Source: Brachyspira hyodysenteriae ATCC 27164
Lineage (GTDB): Bacteria > Spirochaetota > Brachyspiria > Brachyspirales > Brachyspiraceae
NCBI RefSeq assembly: GCF_001676785.2
Contig: NZ_CP015910.2
Coordinates: 2,666,001 to 2,730,000, forward strand
Length of the DNA: 64,000 nt
Direction of reading: 5' to 3'
Part shown: positions 46,210 through 55,231 of the stretch, piece by piece
Layout: every line of letters begins with the position of its first letter
Position numbering within the stretch: position 1 is the stretch's first letter
Program-made: the position numbers and the translations under genes
Notes under the pieces: model-generated
The model's input: the letters and a program-made list of their open reading frames with translations, nothing else
Told to the model about the DNA's origin: nothing
Database searches by the model: none

Positions 46210-46764
46210 ATGAAAATTAAGAAGAAGAAAAAAAATGACAGCAAAGTTAATGTAATAGCTTTAATAATATATGTCTTCTTATCTATGATTATACCGCCTA
46301 CTTCAATATCATTTTTTGCTAAGGCTGATAAAAATATACAAGAAAAAAAAGAAATAATAGATAATAATAAACAAACTAATGCATCAAATTTTGACAAAGA
46401 AGAAGTACTTCAAGGAATAATAACAATATTATTAAAAGGAACTTTATCATCTAAATATAGCAGCTCAAAAGTGGATTTGAAAATTATTGGTGTGAGAGTA
46501 TTAATTGTATATACACTGACTTATGTATTATCGCTTGCGGCTACCGCAATTATAGCCCAAAAATATTATCATGAAGATATAAAAATAAAAGAAGATATTA
46601 AAGAGACTATAGGAACAATATTAGTAGTGTTTATTACTCTGGCATTAATAGCATTCGTTTTAATAGTAATAGCAATATATATGGAAAGTAATAGAGAATA
46701 TTTAGCTTTCAGCGGAGTGATTTTCGGTTTTATAGCCTGTATTATCATTAGAAAAATAACATAA
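46210..46764 (+). CDS. Lineage-specific membrane protein, cassette copy 2
   Basis: 184 residues, closely matching the gene at 45125. The seven-residue shortfall is a single KEIIYND heptad, present twice in copy 1 and once (KEIIDNN) here. AAAGAG stands seven bases before the ATG. Same four-span layout. The copy also carries its own family A element (46770-47076), so the unit was duplicated as a block. Function unknown. Confidence 0.7.
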   Translation: MKIKKKKKNDSKVNVIALIIYVFLSMIIPPTSISFFAKADKNIQEKKEIIDNNKQTNASNFDKEEVLQGIITILLKGTLSSKYSSSKVDLKIIGVRVLIVYTLTYVLSLAATAIIAQKYYHEDIKIKEDIKETIGTILVVFITLALIAFVLIVIAIYMESNREYLAFSGVIFGFIACIIIRKIT

Positions 46765-46769
46765 ATTTA

Positions 46770-47076
46770 TTAGTATTCTAAAAATTTTTAAGTTTGTCAA
46801 TTTTTTTATTCAACTTTTTCCCGCCGCAAAAAGTTGCTGCCGCAGGCACGCTTCGCGAAAGTGCAAGTATAAAATTAATACTAAATCATACTAAAATTAT
46901 CTTAAATGTAATGTAATTCATAAAATTAAAGCCAAAATGTAGCCTTTTTACTTCTTTGTGGCAACAAAAGAAATGTGGGTGTTACGAAGTACGCAGAGCG
47001 GTGGGGCTAGTCCCCACAAATAATAAAAATAATAAAATAATTTTTGACAAAATATAGTTGTTTAGGTATATACTAA
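46770..47076 (+). repeat. Intergenic element, family A, full copy in cassette 2
   Basis: Near-identical to the copy at 45706, with the same termini and hairpins. Its presence in both repeat units shows the element was in place before the duplication, or was copied with it. Confidence 0.8.
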
Positions 47077-47211
47077 ATTTTTTATTTTAACAATTATAGT
47101 TTTTTATATATCAAATTAATTCTATTGCTTTTTATATTTACTGCAATTTTTTCTTTAATACTTTAATTTTACGCTTACAGTAAACTAATTCCAATAAACA
47201 TCTATACCGTA

Positions 47212-47239
47212 TTGACAAAAAAAGCATATATAATAAAAT
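47212..47239 (+). promoter_or_regulatory. Third copy of the cassette promoter
   Basis: TTGACA, 16 bases, TAAAAT, preceded by the same AACATCTATACCGTA as at 46147. The matching membrane-protein gene does not follow. Downstream are only an 8-codon frame (MKNKMLFN), AT-rich sequence and the frames at 47425 and 47586. Confidence 0.6.
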
Positions 47240-47424
47240 ATATTTAGGATTATGAAAAATAAAATGCTATTTAATTAGACATTTATTAATTTACACAATA
47301 CAGTTTTATTTTCTATATAAAAGTCTATATTACAATAAAAAGTATTGTCTTCATATTTTTCTAATCATAATATATATATATTGGTATTTTAGCCATTCAT
47401 AAAAATAAAAAAAAGGAGTAAATA

Positions 47425-47568
47425 ATTAATTTTCTTCCATTACTATGGATTGCAATTACTATATTTGCTTTCATTATGTTAAAAGATAATATTATAACCG
47501 CCAAAGAATATTTTAGTATAGCAGCAGGAATTACCGTAGGTTTACTACTCTCAAAATTTAAGTATTAA
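47425..47568 (+). CDS. Possible 47-residue membrane protein with ATT start
   Basis: An open frame encoding INFLPLLWIAITIFAFIM...AGITVGLLLSKFKY, two likely spans. AAAAGGAG lies six bases before an ATT in frame (an ATA is one codon upstream), so it would use a rare start. No ATG is available. It precedes the 210-residue gene by 17 bases. It could be a broken remnant of a longer membrane protein. Confidence 0.3.
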   Translation: MNFLPLLWIAITIFAFIMLKDNIITAKEYFSIAAGITVGLLLSKFKY

Positions 47569-47585
47569 GGATATATAAAATATTT

Positions 47586-48218
47586 ATGAAAGATTTTATT
47601 TTTAATTTAATATACAAAATCAATATACCAGAAAATGATTTATTTAGAATGTCGGCATTATTTTTATGCTCTTTTATAATAGTGTTTTTAATATTAGTAC
47701 TGATTAAAGGAGATTTTAGATTTGATGAGTTCATTGGGGATAGTAATGGTATAGGTTTGGGTATAATTATAATATTAGTAATAGCATTTTTTGGAGTATC
47801 AGGATTTTTTATAATAAAATACATTGAAAATACTTATGAATATATATTTATAGCCATTGGTATTATAACGGCATTATTCAATATAAATGAAAATAATATA
47901 AAAAAGACATTAATTGTTGCTTTGATATTTTTTCTTATACTTTTATATGCAGCATTTTTTAATACCTCATCAACTATAAATGATACAGCTATCAATAATC
48001 AAAACATTACAAATAATTATACTAATGATTTGAAATCAACTTTATCTACTCAAAGAAATATTTCTGACTTATTACTAGGATATAACAATCTTTTTCCTTC
48101 AGTTTTATTCGGTGATATTACATTAAAAGATTATATCATTATAGGATTAATTTTCATTTTATCTGCAACTGTAATTATTTATATAATTAAAAGAATTGAA
48201 AAGAAAAAATCAAAATAA
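47586..48218 (+). CDS. Membrane protein, unknown
   Basis: 210 residues with about five spans and a polar part rich in Asn and Thr (SSTINDTAINNQNITNNYTND, about residues 127-147), ending in a basic tail KRIEKKKSK. No family recognised. It shares with its neighbours (45125, 46210, 48354, 49445) the plan of spans plus one Asn-rich polar loop. It may be read with the small frame just upstream. Confidence 0.6.
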   Translation: MKDFIFNLIYKINIPENDLFRMSALFLCSFIIVFLILVLIKGDFRFDEFIGDSNGIGLGIIIILVIAFFGVSGFFIIKYIENTYEYIFIAIGIITALFNINENNIKKTLIVALIFFLILLYAAFFNTSSTINDTAINNQNITNNYTNDLKSTLSTQRNISDLLLGYNNLFPSVLFGDITLKDYIIIGLIFILSATVIIYIIKRIEKKKSK

Positions 48219-48353
48219 ATATCAGTACAAAAAAATATAATTTATTAATTTTGTATAGCTAATCAATTTTATTAACTTCTATATTTTTATAATTTTTATG
48301 CACACACAAAAATAAATCTCATAAAAGTTTATGATTTAGTAATACAAGCATAA

Positions 48354-48938
48354 TTATTCATTATTTTTTTTATTATCCTTATCCCTAAGATATTTACTAA
48401 TTAACAATCCTATAAATGATATTATACCACCGCAAAAGAAAGCTGATAATTCTAATATGCTTTCTGTACTTCCAGGCATATTAAAAATAGCTAAGTTTTC
48501 ATGTATTTTATAAATAATAACTGCACTTATTACAAGAATTATTGCAAGTAGAATAATATAAAATTTATAAGAGGTGTTTTTAAAAAATAGTATCTCCATC
48601 AAAATGCCTATAATAGCACATCCCATCATAAATATTATTATTAATCTCACACATAAATCTTTTGAATCCTCTTCAAAATCTACGTTAGGATGCTCTTTAT
48701 CTCTCCATCTGAGGTAGTTACGGCGAATTTCTTTAATTTCTATATTATTATTAAAATCATAACTATTTTCTAAAATAATATTATTATCACTTACTATATA
48801 GTTACCATTATAAATGTTGTTTTCTTCAATTTCTTCTATTATATTTACATTATATACATTATAATTATGTTTTGTCATTTCAGTATAAAATATAAAAGAA
48901 ACAATAATCACTACAACCGCTAATATACTAATCTTCAT
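48354..48938 (-). CDS. Membrane protein of the Asn-rich-loop group
   Basis: 194 residues. N-terminal span (about 4-20), polar loop with repeated NIYNGNYIVSDNNIILENSY and IKEIRRNYLRWRD, then about four spans and a charged tail. It is a relative of the protein at 49445: both carry an N-terminal span, then NIYN.NYIV.DN.II..N, then EIRR or NIRR. Function unknown. Confidence 0.6.
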   Translation of the reverse strand: MKISILAVVVIIVSFIFYTEMTKHNYNVYNVNIIEEIEENNIYNGNYIVSDNNIILENSYDFNNNIEIKEIRRNYLRWRDKEHPNVDFEEDSKDLCVRLIIIFMMGCAIIGILMEILFFKNTSYKFYIILLAIILVISAVIIYKIHENLAIFNMPGSTESILELSAFFCGGIISFIGLLISKYLRDKDNKKNNE

Positions 48939-49101
48939 ATAAACCTCTTTTAAAAATGCTTACTGCAAATTAATAAATATTTATCATAAATTGATTTTTA
49001 TTTCAAGTTATTTGTTAGTACCTAGACAATGTATTAATAAAAAAATAATTAACGCACGGTAAATAAAGCCTTAAAATAAGTTTTAAATTTAATTACATTT
49101 G

Positions 49102-49413
49102 CCCACCCTTTAGGCTTTCTAAACTCACAGTCATTTTTATATTATCTTTCTTTTTAATATTACCTGTTATTTTAGCTGCCCACCCAAGATTTTTTTTAAT
49201 TTGTAGAGTATTTTTACGCACACAGAATAAAACTAAAAATATAAATTTAATTATAATTCAAATCTTATTAACTATAAAATTTTATTCACCGTGCGGTTAG
49301 TAAATCTATAATTTTAAATAAACCTTGGGCGGGTGCTAAAAAGATAATCTGAACTTTTAAATCTAAATAAAGTTTGATAGAAAAAGAGATTAACAATTCT
49401 AAAGGGCGGGGAA
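49102..49413. repeat. Nested-palindrome element, family B, full copy
   Basis: GCCCACCCTTTAGGC (49101), CCCACCCAAG (49179-49188), ACGCACACAGAATAAAACT, ACCGTGCGG, CCTTGGGCGGGTGC (49323), AAAGGGCGGGG (49401). All arms are present. It fills the gap between the two related membrane-protein genes. Confidence 0.75.
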
Positions 49414-49444
49414 TTAGAATAAAATTTAAACAAATATATTATTT

Positions 49445-49924
49445 TTATTTAAATAATAATCTTCCCAATACAAAGCCTATTATAAAGCCTATAGGTAAAG
49501 ATAAATACTCCAATATGTTTTTTATATTCTCATAATTTATAAAAATAATTAGCCCTGTAATTATAACAGATACAATGAGTATTATTTTTGCAGCGATTAA
49601 TTCTTTTTTAGGTAAGCTATTTTTTAATAATAATATAAAACTAAGTAAAAGACCTATAATAAGAGAGCCTGTGAACATAATAAACACTCTGTCTTCTTCA
49701 AGGTCAAGATCAACATCTCTGTATCTTCTTATGTTTTGATATTCAATATCAGAGTCTGTATTATAATTATCTTCTATTATGTAGTTATCTTCTACTATAT
49801 AATTTAAATTATAAATGTTAATTTCTTTATTGGTATTATTTTTTATCAAATCATTATAAAATATGTAAGAAATTATAATGAATATTAATATAATGGTTAA
49901 TCTATTTGTTTTTAAGAATTTCAT
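49445..49924 (-). CDS. Membrane protein related to the 48354 gene
   Basis: 159 residues. N-terminal span (about 10-26), a polar loop NIYNLNYIVEDNYIIEDNY and EYQNIRRYRDVDLDL, then three spans. Shorter than its relative by one C-terminal span region. The two are separated by a full family B element. No known domain. Confidence 0.6.
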   Translation of the reverse strand: MKFLKTNRLTIILIFIIISYIFYNDLIKNNTNKEINIYNLNYIVEDNYIIEDNYNTDSDIEYQNIRRYRDVDLDLEEDRVFIMFTGSLIIGLLLSFILLLKNSLPKKELIAAKIILIVSVIITGLIIFINYENIKNILEYLSLPIGFIIGFVLGRLLFK

Positions 49925-50121
49925 TTTATTTCCTGAATATAACAGCTAAATATAATTTTACTATAATTTGAAACAATTATTATTTCAATACTAAAATATA
50001 ATTGACATAAAAATATATATTTTACATCCTTGAATAATAAGCGATTTTATTATATAATATTTGATTATACTTGTAATATTGAAGAATTTCAAATATTATG
50101 TAAAGTTGTTCAATGTGGTAT

Positions 50122-50187
50122 AAGTATTTACACTTTTTGGTACTTGACAAAGTCCGCCTCGTAAGGCGTGCAGCGGAAAAAAGTACA
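50122..50187 (-). repeat. Partial family A element
   Basis: Read on the minus strand: GTACTTTTTTCCGCTGC, a GC stem, then GTACCAAAAAGTG. It matches the hairpin-1 part of the family, with different arm bases that still pair (GTACTT/AAGTAC). No termini are visible. The rest of the 347-base gap (49925-50271) is AT-rich. Confidence 0.55.
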
Positions 50188-50271
50188 ATTTTAAATAAAT
50201 TCTATGCCGCATATAATCCAAAATATAATAAATAATGTAAAACTATTTATAATAAAAGAGGAAATAACTAA

Positions 50272-53200
50272 ATGGCAAAACTTTCGCATCTGGAAAAAGA
50301 GTACATCAAAGCTAATTATAAAAATAAAAGCATTGATGAGCTTACGAAAAAATTAGAAAAAGACAGAGAGTTAATAGAAGAATATATTAATAATCTGCAA
50401 AATAGTCAAAAAAATAATACAAAAACTAATAAGAAAGAAAAAGTAAATAAAGAAAACGGCGGAAATATAATTTCTAAATTATTCTCTAAGAAAGAAAATC
50501 AGGAACCTATTTATAAAAGATATGAAATAAAGCCTTATCATCTTTCAAAAATAGATGCTATATTTGCTGCTGTAGCTTTTCTTTTCACATTCTTTTTGTA
50601 TTTATTTACTCTAACTCCTTCACTTTCAGCAGGTGATAATGGAGAGCTTACAACAGCTGCTTACTTCTTGGGTGTAGGGCATGCTCCGGGATATCCTTTC
50701 TATACTTTGATGTCCAAATTATTTACTTATATACCTTTTGGAAATATTGCTTGGAGAACAAATTTATTCTCAGGAACTTGTGCAGCAATAGCAATGATTT
50801 TCTTCTATCTTATTATGGTAAAAGTATTAGGACAAAATAGAGTTGAAAGAGGATTCTCTCCTATAGTACAGATACCTGCACTTTTTGCAAGCATTGCTTT
50901 TGCTATATCTGATAATATGTGGGCACAGGCTACAATGGCTGAGGTTTACAGCTTGAATATACTTCAAATAGCTTCTATGCTTTTAATACTTGTTTACTGG
51001 TTTGAAAATGTATGGAAGCATGCCAATGATGAAGTACCTTATTATGGAAATAAATATTTAATGGCTTTCGGATTTTTGTATGGTGTGGCACTTGCAAATC
51101 ACCATGTAACTTTGCCTTTCGCTTTTGCTCCTCTTTTGTTTATAGCCGTTGTATTATTCTTAGTTCATAAAGATAGATATATCAATCATATAGAAACTTC
51201 ATTTATATCAATATTTGTATTTTTAGTGTTATTATTTATAGGCGGTTTCGGATACTATAGATTTATTATGAATTATGAGGCTTATTTATATTTTCCTCCG
51301 GGAGTAGCTTCAAATGATTCTATATTCTCTATAATATTCAAGCCTTTCGCTGATATGAATATAATGAGCGATATATTTACAGCATTAGCTAACGGTTCTT
51401 ATTTAAGACCTGATATGATACAGAATCTAAAATCGCCATTCTACCCTACTTTATATAAAGGTATGTTCTTAGTATTTTGGCCTTTATTTTTAGTATTAGT
51501 TTGGTGCTTAGTATATAGATATTTCTTATGTAAAATAGATAAATTCAATAATGATAATGACTTTATCACAGGAATATCAATATCATATTATAAAATGCTT
51601 TTAATGCTTGCAGTAGGCGTTATGATATATGCTTACATGCCTATAAGAGCTAGAGCTTTACCTCCTCTAAACTGGGGACAATTAAATGAACCTTCAGGCT
51701 GGGAAAATTTAAGCTATTTATTTAGTATGATACATAGAAAACAGTATGGAGCTTCAGGAAATGATATTGCTGCAGCCTTCATACTTCACCCAGAACAGGT
51801 ATCTGCTTTGATAAATATATTCAAAACTCAATTAACAGTATTAGGTTTATTATTCTTAATACCTGGATTATTCCAAATATTCAAGAAAAATAAGTTTATA
51901 GGTATATTCTCAGTATTCGGACTTTTGAGTTTTGCCGTATCTTTAATGGCATATACTAATCCGCCTCCAAGTGTAAGAACTCTATCATTTGTAGAAGTAT
52001 TCTTCTTGCCAGCAACTTTATATATGATTGTAATAATAGGATTCGGTATTCAATGGTATATGGAATATTTCAATACTAATATAAAAAATGTATTAAAGCC
52101 GGCATCAGAAGAAACAGCAGATACAGTATTAAAGCCTTATCATGCTATATCACTTGCTGCAATACTTTTGATAATGATACCTATATTCGCTATGAATTTA
52201 AGCCGTAACAATAACTCAAAAGATTACAGCAACCATGACTATTCATACAATATGATGAACTCACTTCCTGACAATGCTATATTTGCCACAGAGGGAGGAG
52301 ATAACCAAGTATTCGGACTTGTATATTATACTATGGTAGAGAGAAGAAGACCGGATTTGAAAATATATGACCAGAAAGGTAATGTATTTGAAAGAATATA
52401 CGGTAACCTTATGAAAACAGACGGCAGATGGCTTGGAGATATTAGTGATGCTGTAGATAAAGACTTCATAGAATCAGGCAGACCTTATTATATGGCTTGG
52501 AGACGTGACGGACTTTACAGACTTGGAGATTATTATTTCAAGGCTTATGGTTTGGTGTTCAAAGTTCAGCCTATAAAATATGCTTTAGTAGATGAATTAG
52601 AGTTCTTTAAAATACTTACAGTTAATGACTATAAAGATATTGCTAAAGAGCATTTAAAAAGAGATTATGAGAATGACAAATTAGCAGCTGACTTAAATGC
52701 ATTATTAGATGAGGGTTTAATTTCGGTTGCAAGAAAAAATATATATGACGGAAATGAAGAGATAACTTTCGTAAAAATGTATGAACTTCCTTTCCCTCAA
52801 TTCAAAACAGAAGAAGATTATTGGAACAGCTATACTATGCAGGGAACTGCTGAAGAAATATCACATTATGACTTCCTAACAAGAGAGATATTCGTTAGTT
52901 CTTATTCTTTAGCTAAAATAGATTTATATAATAGAAGAATAAAAACTTATCAGAAATTACTCGGCTTTATGGGTAATGGCGATGTTGCTAAAAATGGTAT
53001 AACAAGAGCAGAAGCTAATCAAAAAATAGCAGAGTTTCAGGATTTAAAGAAACAAGAAGAAGACAGAATGCTTACTATAGGCTTTGATATGTCTAATGTA
53101 TATTTTGCAGTAGGAAATCAGGCTATTATGGACGGCAATTATGAAAGAGCTGCTATGATGTTTGAAGAGCTTATAAAGTTAGAAAAACTTATTTATCCTG

Positions 53201-54000
53201 CTTATTTCAATTTGACCGCTTCTTATGAATATTTAGCACGTTCAAAAGATACTCCTTATGATAAAGAGGCTCAATATTTAAATAAAGCTAAAGAAACTCT
53301 TGAAAGAGCAGAAAAAACTTTCCATAGAGGAAAAGATATGGGGGATGCTGCAAGAGAGCAGAATCAAACTTATCAGCAAATAAAACAATTTATGGCTAGA
53401 ATAGATGCTCAGCTTAAAACTACAAGACAGCAGGCTGATAATCTTAAAGCTCAGGCTATGAAAGAAGATACTTTTGAAAGCTATTCTTCTTATGCTAATT
53501 ATATATATCAAAACAGACAAGATATAGAAGAAACTTTATGGGCTAAATTGGAAGCTAAGAAGAGAGCAAGAAGCAAAGATCATATAATAGGTGTTAATAA
53601 AGATATATCAATACTTTATGCTAATTTAGGCGACACAGCAAGTTCTATAAGCATATTGAACGATACTTTAAAAATGCCTGATTTGACTAGAGATGAAAGA
53701 AGAGGACTAGAGTTCGATTTAGCTAATATTTATCTAAACAATAAAATGTATGATCAAGCTATAAGCACATATTCAAAATATACTAATGAGCTTACTCAAG
53801 ACGGTGCATTTGCTTTATATGCTATAGGACATATATACATAGAGCAAAATAAAATTGTAGAGGCGTTAAATATTTATAATGACTTCAGAAGAATAATGTC
53901 GCCTTTAGCTGCAAGTAATGATGTTATAGCTAATTTAGATAAAGATGTTGAAAGCAGAAGACTTCAGATAATGCAGTATTTAGGTACTATGGGACAATAA
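50272..54000 (+). CDS. DUF2723 (GT117-type) membrane glycosyltransferase-like protein with TPR tail
   Basis: 1,242 residues. Residues 1-95 are charged and soluble (Lys-rich). From about 100 the DUF2723 signature appears: TLTPSLSAGDNGELTTAAYFLGVGHAPGYPFYTLMSKLF, with about eleven spans to residue 650. This family adds sugars to proteins at the extracytoplasmic side (protein O-mannosyltransferase-like). Residues 900-1230 are TPR-like (ERAAMMFEELIKLEKLIYPAYF, MYDQAISTYSKYTNEL). The TPR tail suggests a binding surface for protein clients. AGAGGAAAT lies before the ATG. Confidence 0.85.
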   Translation: MAKLSHLEKEYIKANYKNKSIDELTKKLEKDRELIEEYINNLQNSQKNNTKTNKKEKVNKENGGNIISKLFSKKENQEPIYKRYEIKPYHLSKIDAIFAAVAFLFTFFLYLFTLTPSLSAGDNGELTTAAYFLGVGHAPGYPFYTLMSKLFTYIPFGNIAWRTNLFSGTCAAIAMIFFYLIMVKVLGQNRVERGFSPIVQIPALFASIAFAISDNMWAQATMAEVYSLNILQIASMLLILVYWFENVWKHANDEVPYYGNKYLMAFGFLYGVALANHHVTLPFAFAPLLFIAVVLFLVHKDRYINHIETSFISIFVFLVLLFIGGFGYYRFIMNYEAYLYFPPGVASNDSIFSIIFKPFADMNIMSDIFTALANGSYLRPDMIQNLKSPFYPTLYKGMFLVFWPLFLVLVWCLVYRYFLCKIDKFNNDNDFITGISISYYKMLLMLAVGVMIYAYMPIRARALPPLNWGQLNEPSGWENLSYLFSMIHRKQYGASGNDIAAAFILHPEQVSALINIFKTQLTVLGLLFLIPGLFQIFKKNKFIGIFSVFGLLSFAVSLMAYTNPPPSVRTLSFVEVFFLPATLYMIVIIGFGIQWYMEYFNTNIKNVLKPASEETADTVLKPYHAISLAAILLIMIPIFAMNLSRNNNSKDYSNHDYSYNMMNSLPDNAIFATEGGDNQVFGLVYYTMVERRRPDLKIYDQKGNVFERIYGNLMKTDGRWLGDISDAVDKDFIESGRPYYMAWRRDGLYRLGDYYFKAYGLVFKVQPIKYALVDELEFFKILTVNDYKDIAKEHLKRDYENDKLAADLNALLDEGLISVARKNIYDGNEEITFVKMYELPFPQFKTEEDYWNSYTMQGTAEEISHYDFLTREIFVSSYSLAKIDLYNRRIKTYQKLLGFMGNGDVAKNGITRAEANQKIAEFQDLKKQEEDRMLTIGFDMSNVYFAVGNQAIMDGNYERAAMMFEELIKLEKLIYPAYFNLTASYEYLARSKDTPYDKEAQYLNKAKETLERAEKTFHRGKDMGDAAREQNQTYQQIKQFMARIDAQLKTTRQQADNLKAQAMKEDTFESYSSYANYIYQNRQDIEETLWAKLEAKKRARSKDHIIGVNKDISILYANLGDTASSISILNDTLKMPDLTRDERRGLEFDLANIYLNNKMYDQAISTYSKYTNELTQDGAFALYAIGHIYIEQNKIVEALNIYNDFRRIMSPLAASNDVIANLDKDVESRRLQIMQYLGTMGQ

Positions 54001-54023
54001 TTTATTATTAATAATAATTAAAA

Positions 54024-54061
54024 AATTAAAAGGCTTGCTTATAATAGCGAGCCTTTTAATT
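54024..54061. terminator. Two-way terminator
   Basis: Sixteen-base arms AATTAAAAGGCTTGCT and AGCGAGCCTTTTAATT (one wobble) with loop TATAAT, between the DUF2723 and metX stops. Confidence 0.9.
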
Positions 54062-54068
54062 TTATATA

Positions 54069-55169
54069 TTAATTATTTAAAAAATTTTTTATATATTTAG
54101 TTTGTTCAGTATTTTTAAGTAAAAAAGCATCATGTCCGTAATTAGATTCTATTTCATGAAATGTTGTATCTATATTAGAATGCTGATAAGCGGCAACTAT
54201 CTCTGCGGATTGTGTACTTGGATAAAGCCAATCTGATATAAAAGATATTATAAGTGTTTTTTTCAAATTAATATTCTTTTTATGTTTTATTTTTTTTATT
54301 TCATCTTTAACATCAAAAAAATCCATAGCTTTAGTAAGATATAAAAAACTATTTGCATCGAATCTTGCTGTAAATTTTTCTCCGTTATAATGAAGATAAT
54401 TTTCTACTTCAAAAGAAGGAGTAAAATATTTAACAGCTGTTTTTCTCTTTCTTCCGAATTTCTTTCTCATATATTCTTCACTCATGTATGTGATATGTCC
54501 AAGCATTCTAGCTAAAGCAAGTCCTCTGTCAGGAGATGACATACCATAATATTTCCCACCATACCATTCAGTATCTTCTGTTATTGCCTGTCTGGCTATT
54601 TCATTCAAAGCTATCTGCATAGGAGAATGGCTCATAGAACTAGCTATTACTATTGCTTTTTCCATCATTTGAGGATAAGAAGCAGTCCATTGTAATACCT
54701 GCATGCCTCCCATAGAACCGCCTGCTACACAATAAAGTTTGTTTATTCCTAAACTGTCAATTAATATCTTCTGAACTTTTACTATATCTTTAATAGTGAA
54801 AGTTGGGAAATCTGTACCATAATATGAATTGCTATTTGGCTTTTTAGAGGAAGGTCCTGTAGTTCCGCTGCATCCTCCTAACACATTCGAGCATATTACA
54901 AAATATTTATCTGTATCTATTGCCTTTTTCTTTCCTACAAAATTATCCCACCAAGCAATAACATCAGCATCTCCTGTAAAAGCATGACATACTAAAATGG
55001 CATTATCTTTATTTACATTCAAATGTCCATTTACAGTATATGCTATAGTTAACTCATTTATTGAAGCTCCATTTTCAAATTTGAAAGGTTTTTCATAATT
55101 AAAATACTTCAATTCTGTTTTTTCTTGTTCATTATTCTTTTGTTCTTTTTTATTTTTTATATTCTTCAT
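54069..55169 (-). CDS. metX: Homoserine O-acetyltransferase
   Basis: Activates homoserine for sulfhydrylation in methionine biosynthesis. 366 residues of the alpha/beta hydrolase MetX family. Nucleophile Ser152 in GGSMGGMQ; acid and His in the C-terminal SDWLYP and YGHDAFL stretches. The first 20 residues are Lys-rich and not typical of the family. It lies downstream of metY on the same strand, with a hairpin between. Confidence 0.95.
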   Translation of the reverse strand: MKNIKNKKEQKNNEQEKTELKYFNYEKPFKFENGASINELTIAYTVNGHLNVNKDNAILVCHAFTGDADVIAWWDNFVGKKKAIDTDKYFVICSNVLGGCSGTTGPSSKKPNSNSYYGTDFPTFTIKDIVKVQKILIDSLGINKLYCVAGGSMGGMQVLQWTASYPQMMEKAIVIASSMSHSPMQIALNEIARQAITEDTEWYGGKYYGMSSPDRGLALARMLGHITYMSEEYMRKKFGRKRKTAVKYFTPSFEVENYLHYNGEKFTARFDANSFLYLTKAMDFFDVKDEIKKIKHKKNINLKKTLIISFISDWLYPSTQSAEIVAAYQHSNIDTTFHEIESNYGHDAFLLKNTEQTKYIKNFLNN

Positions 55170-55186
55170 AAAATAAACCTCTTATT

Positions 55187-55220
55187 AAAACAGGAGTGAT
55201 TATTTAATACCTCCTGTTTT
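55187..55220 (-). terminator. Hairpin between metY and metX
   Basis: Arms AAAACAGGAG and CTCCTGTTTT with a 14-base loop. T-rich on both sides, so it may reduce metX expression relative to metY. It begins 12 bases after the metY stop. Confidence 0.7.
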
Positions 55221-55231
55221 TTATATTTAAA

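Noticed and set aside
45700-47080. Insertion sequence with transposase
   Set aside because: The elements have inverted ends but no open frame long enough for a transposase, so I call them MITE-like only.
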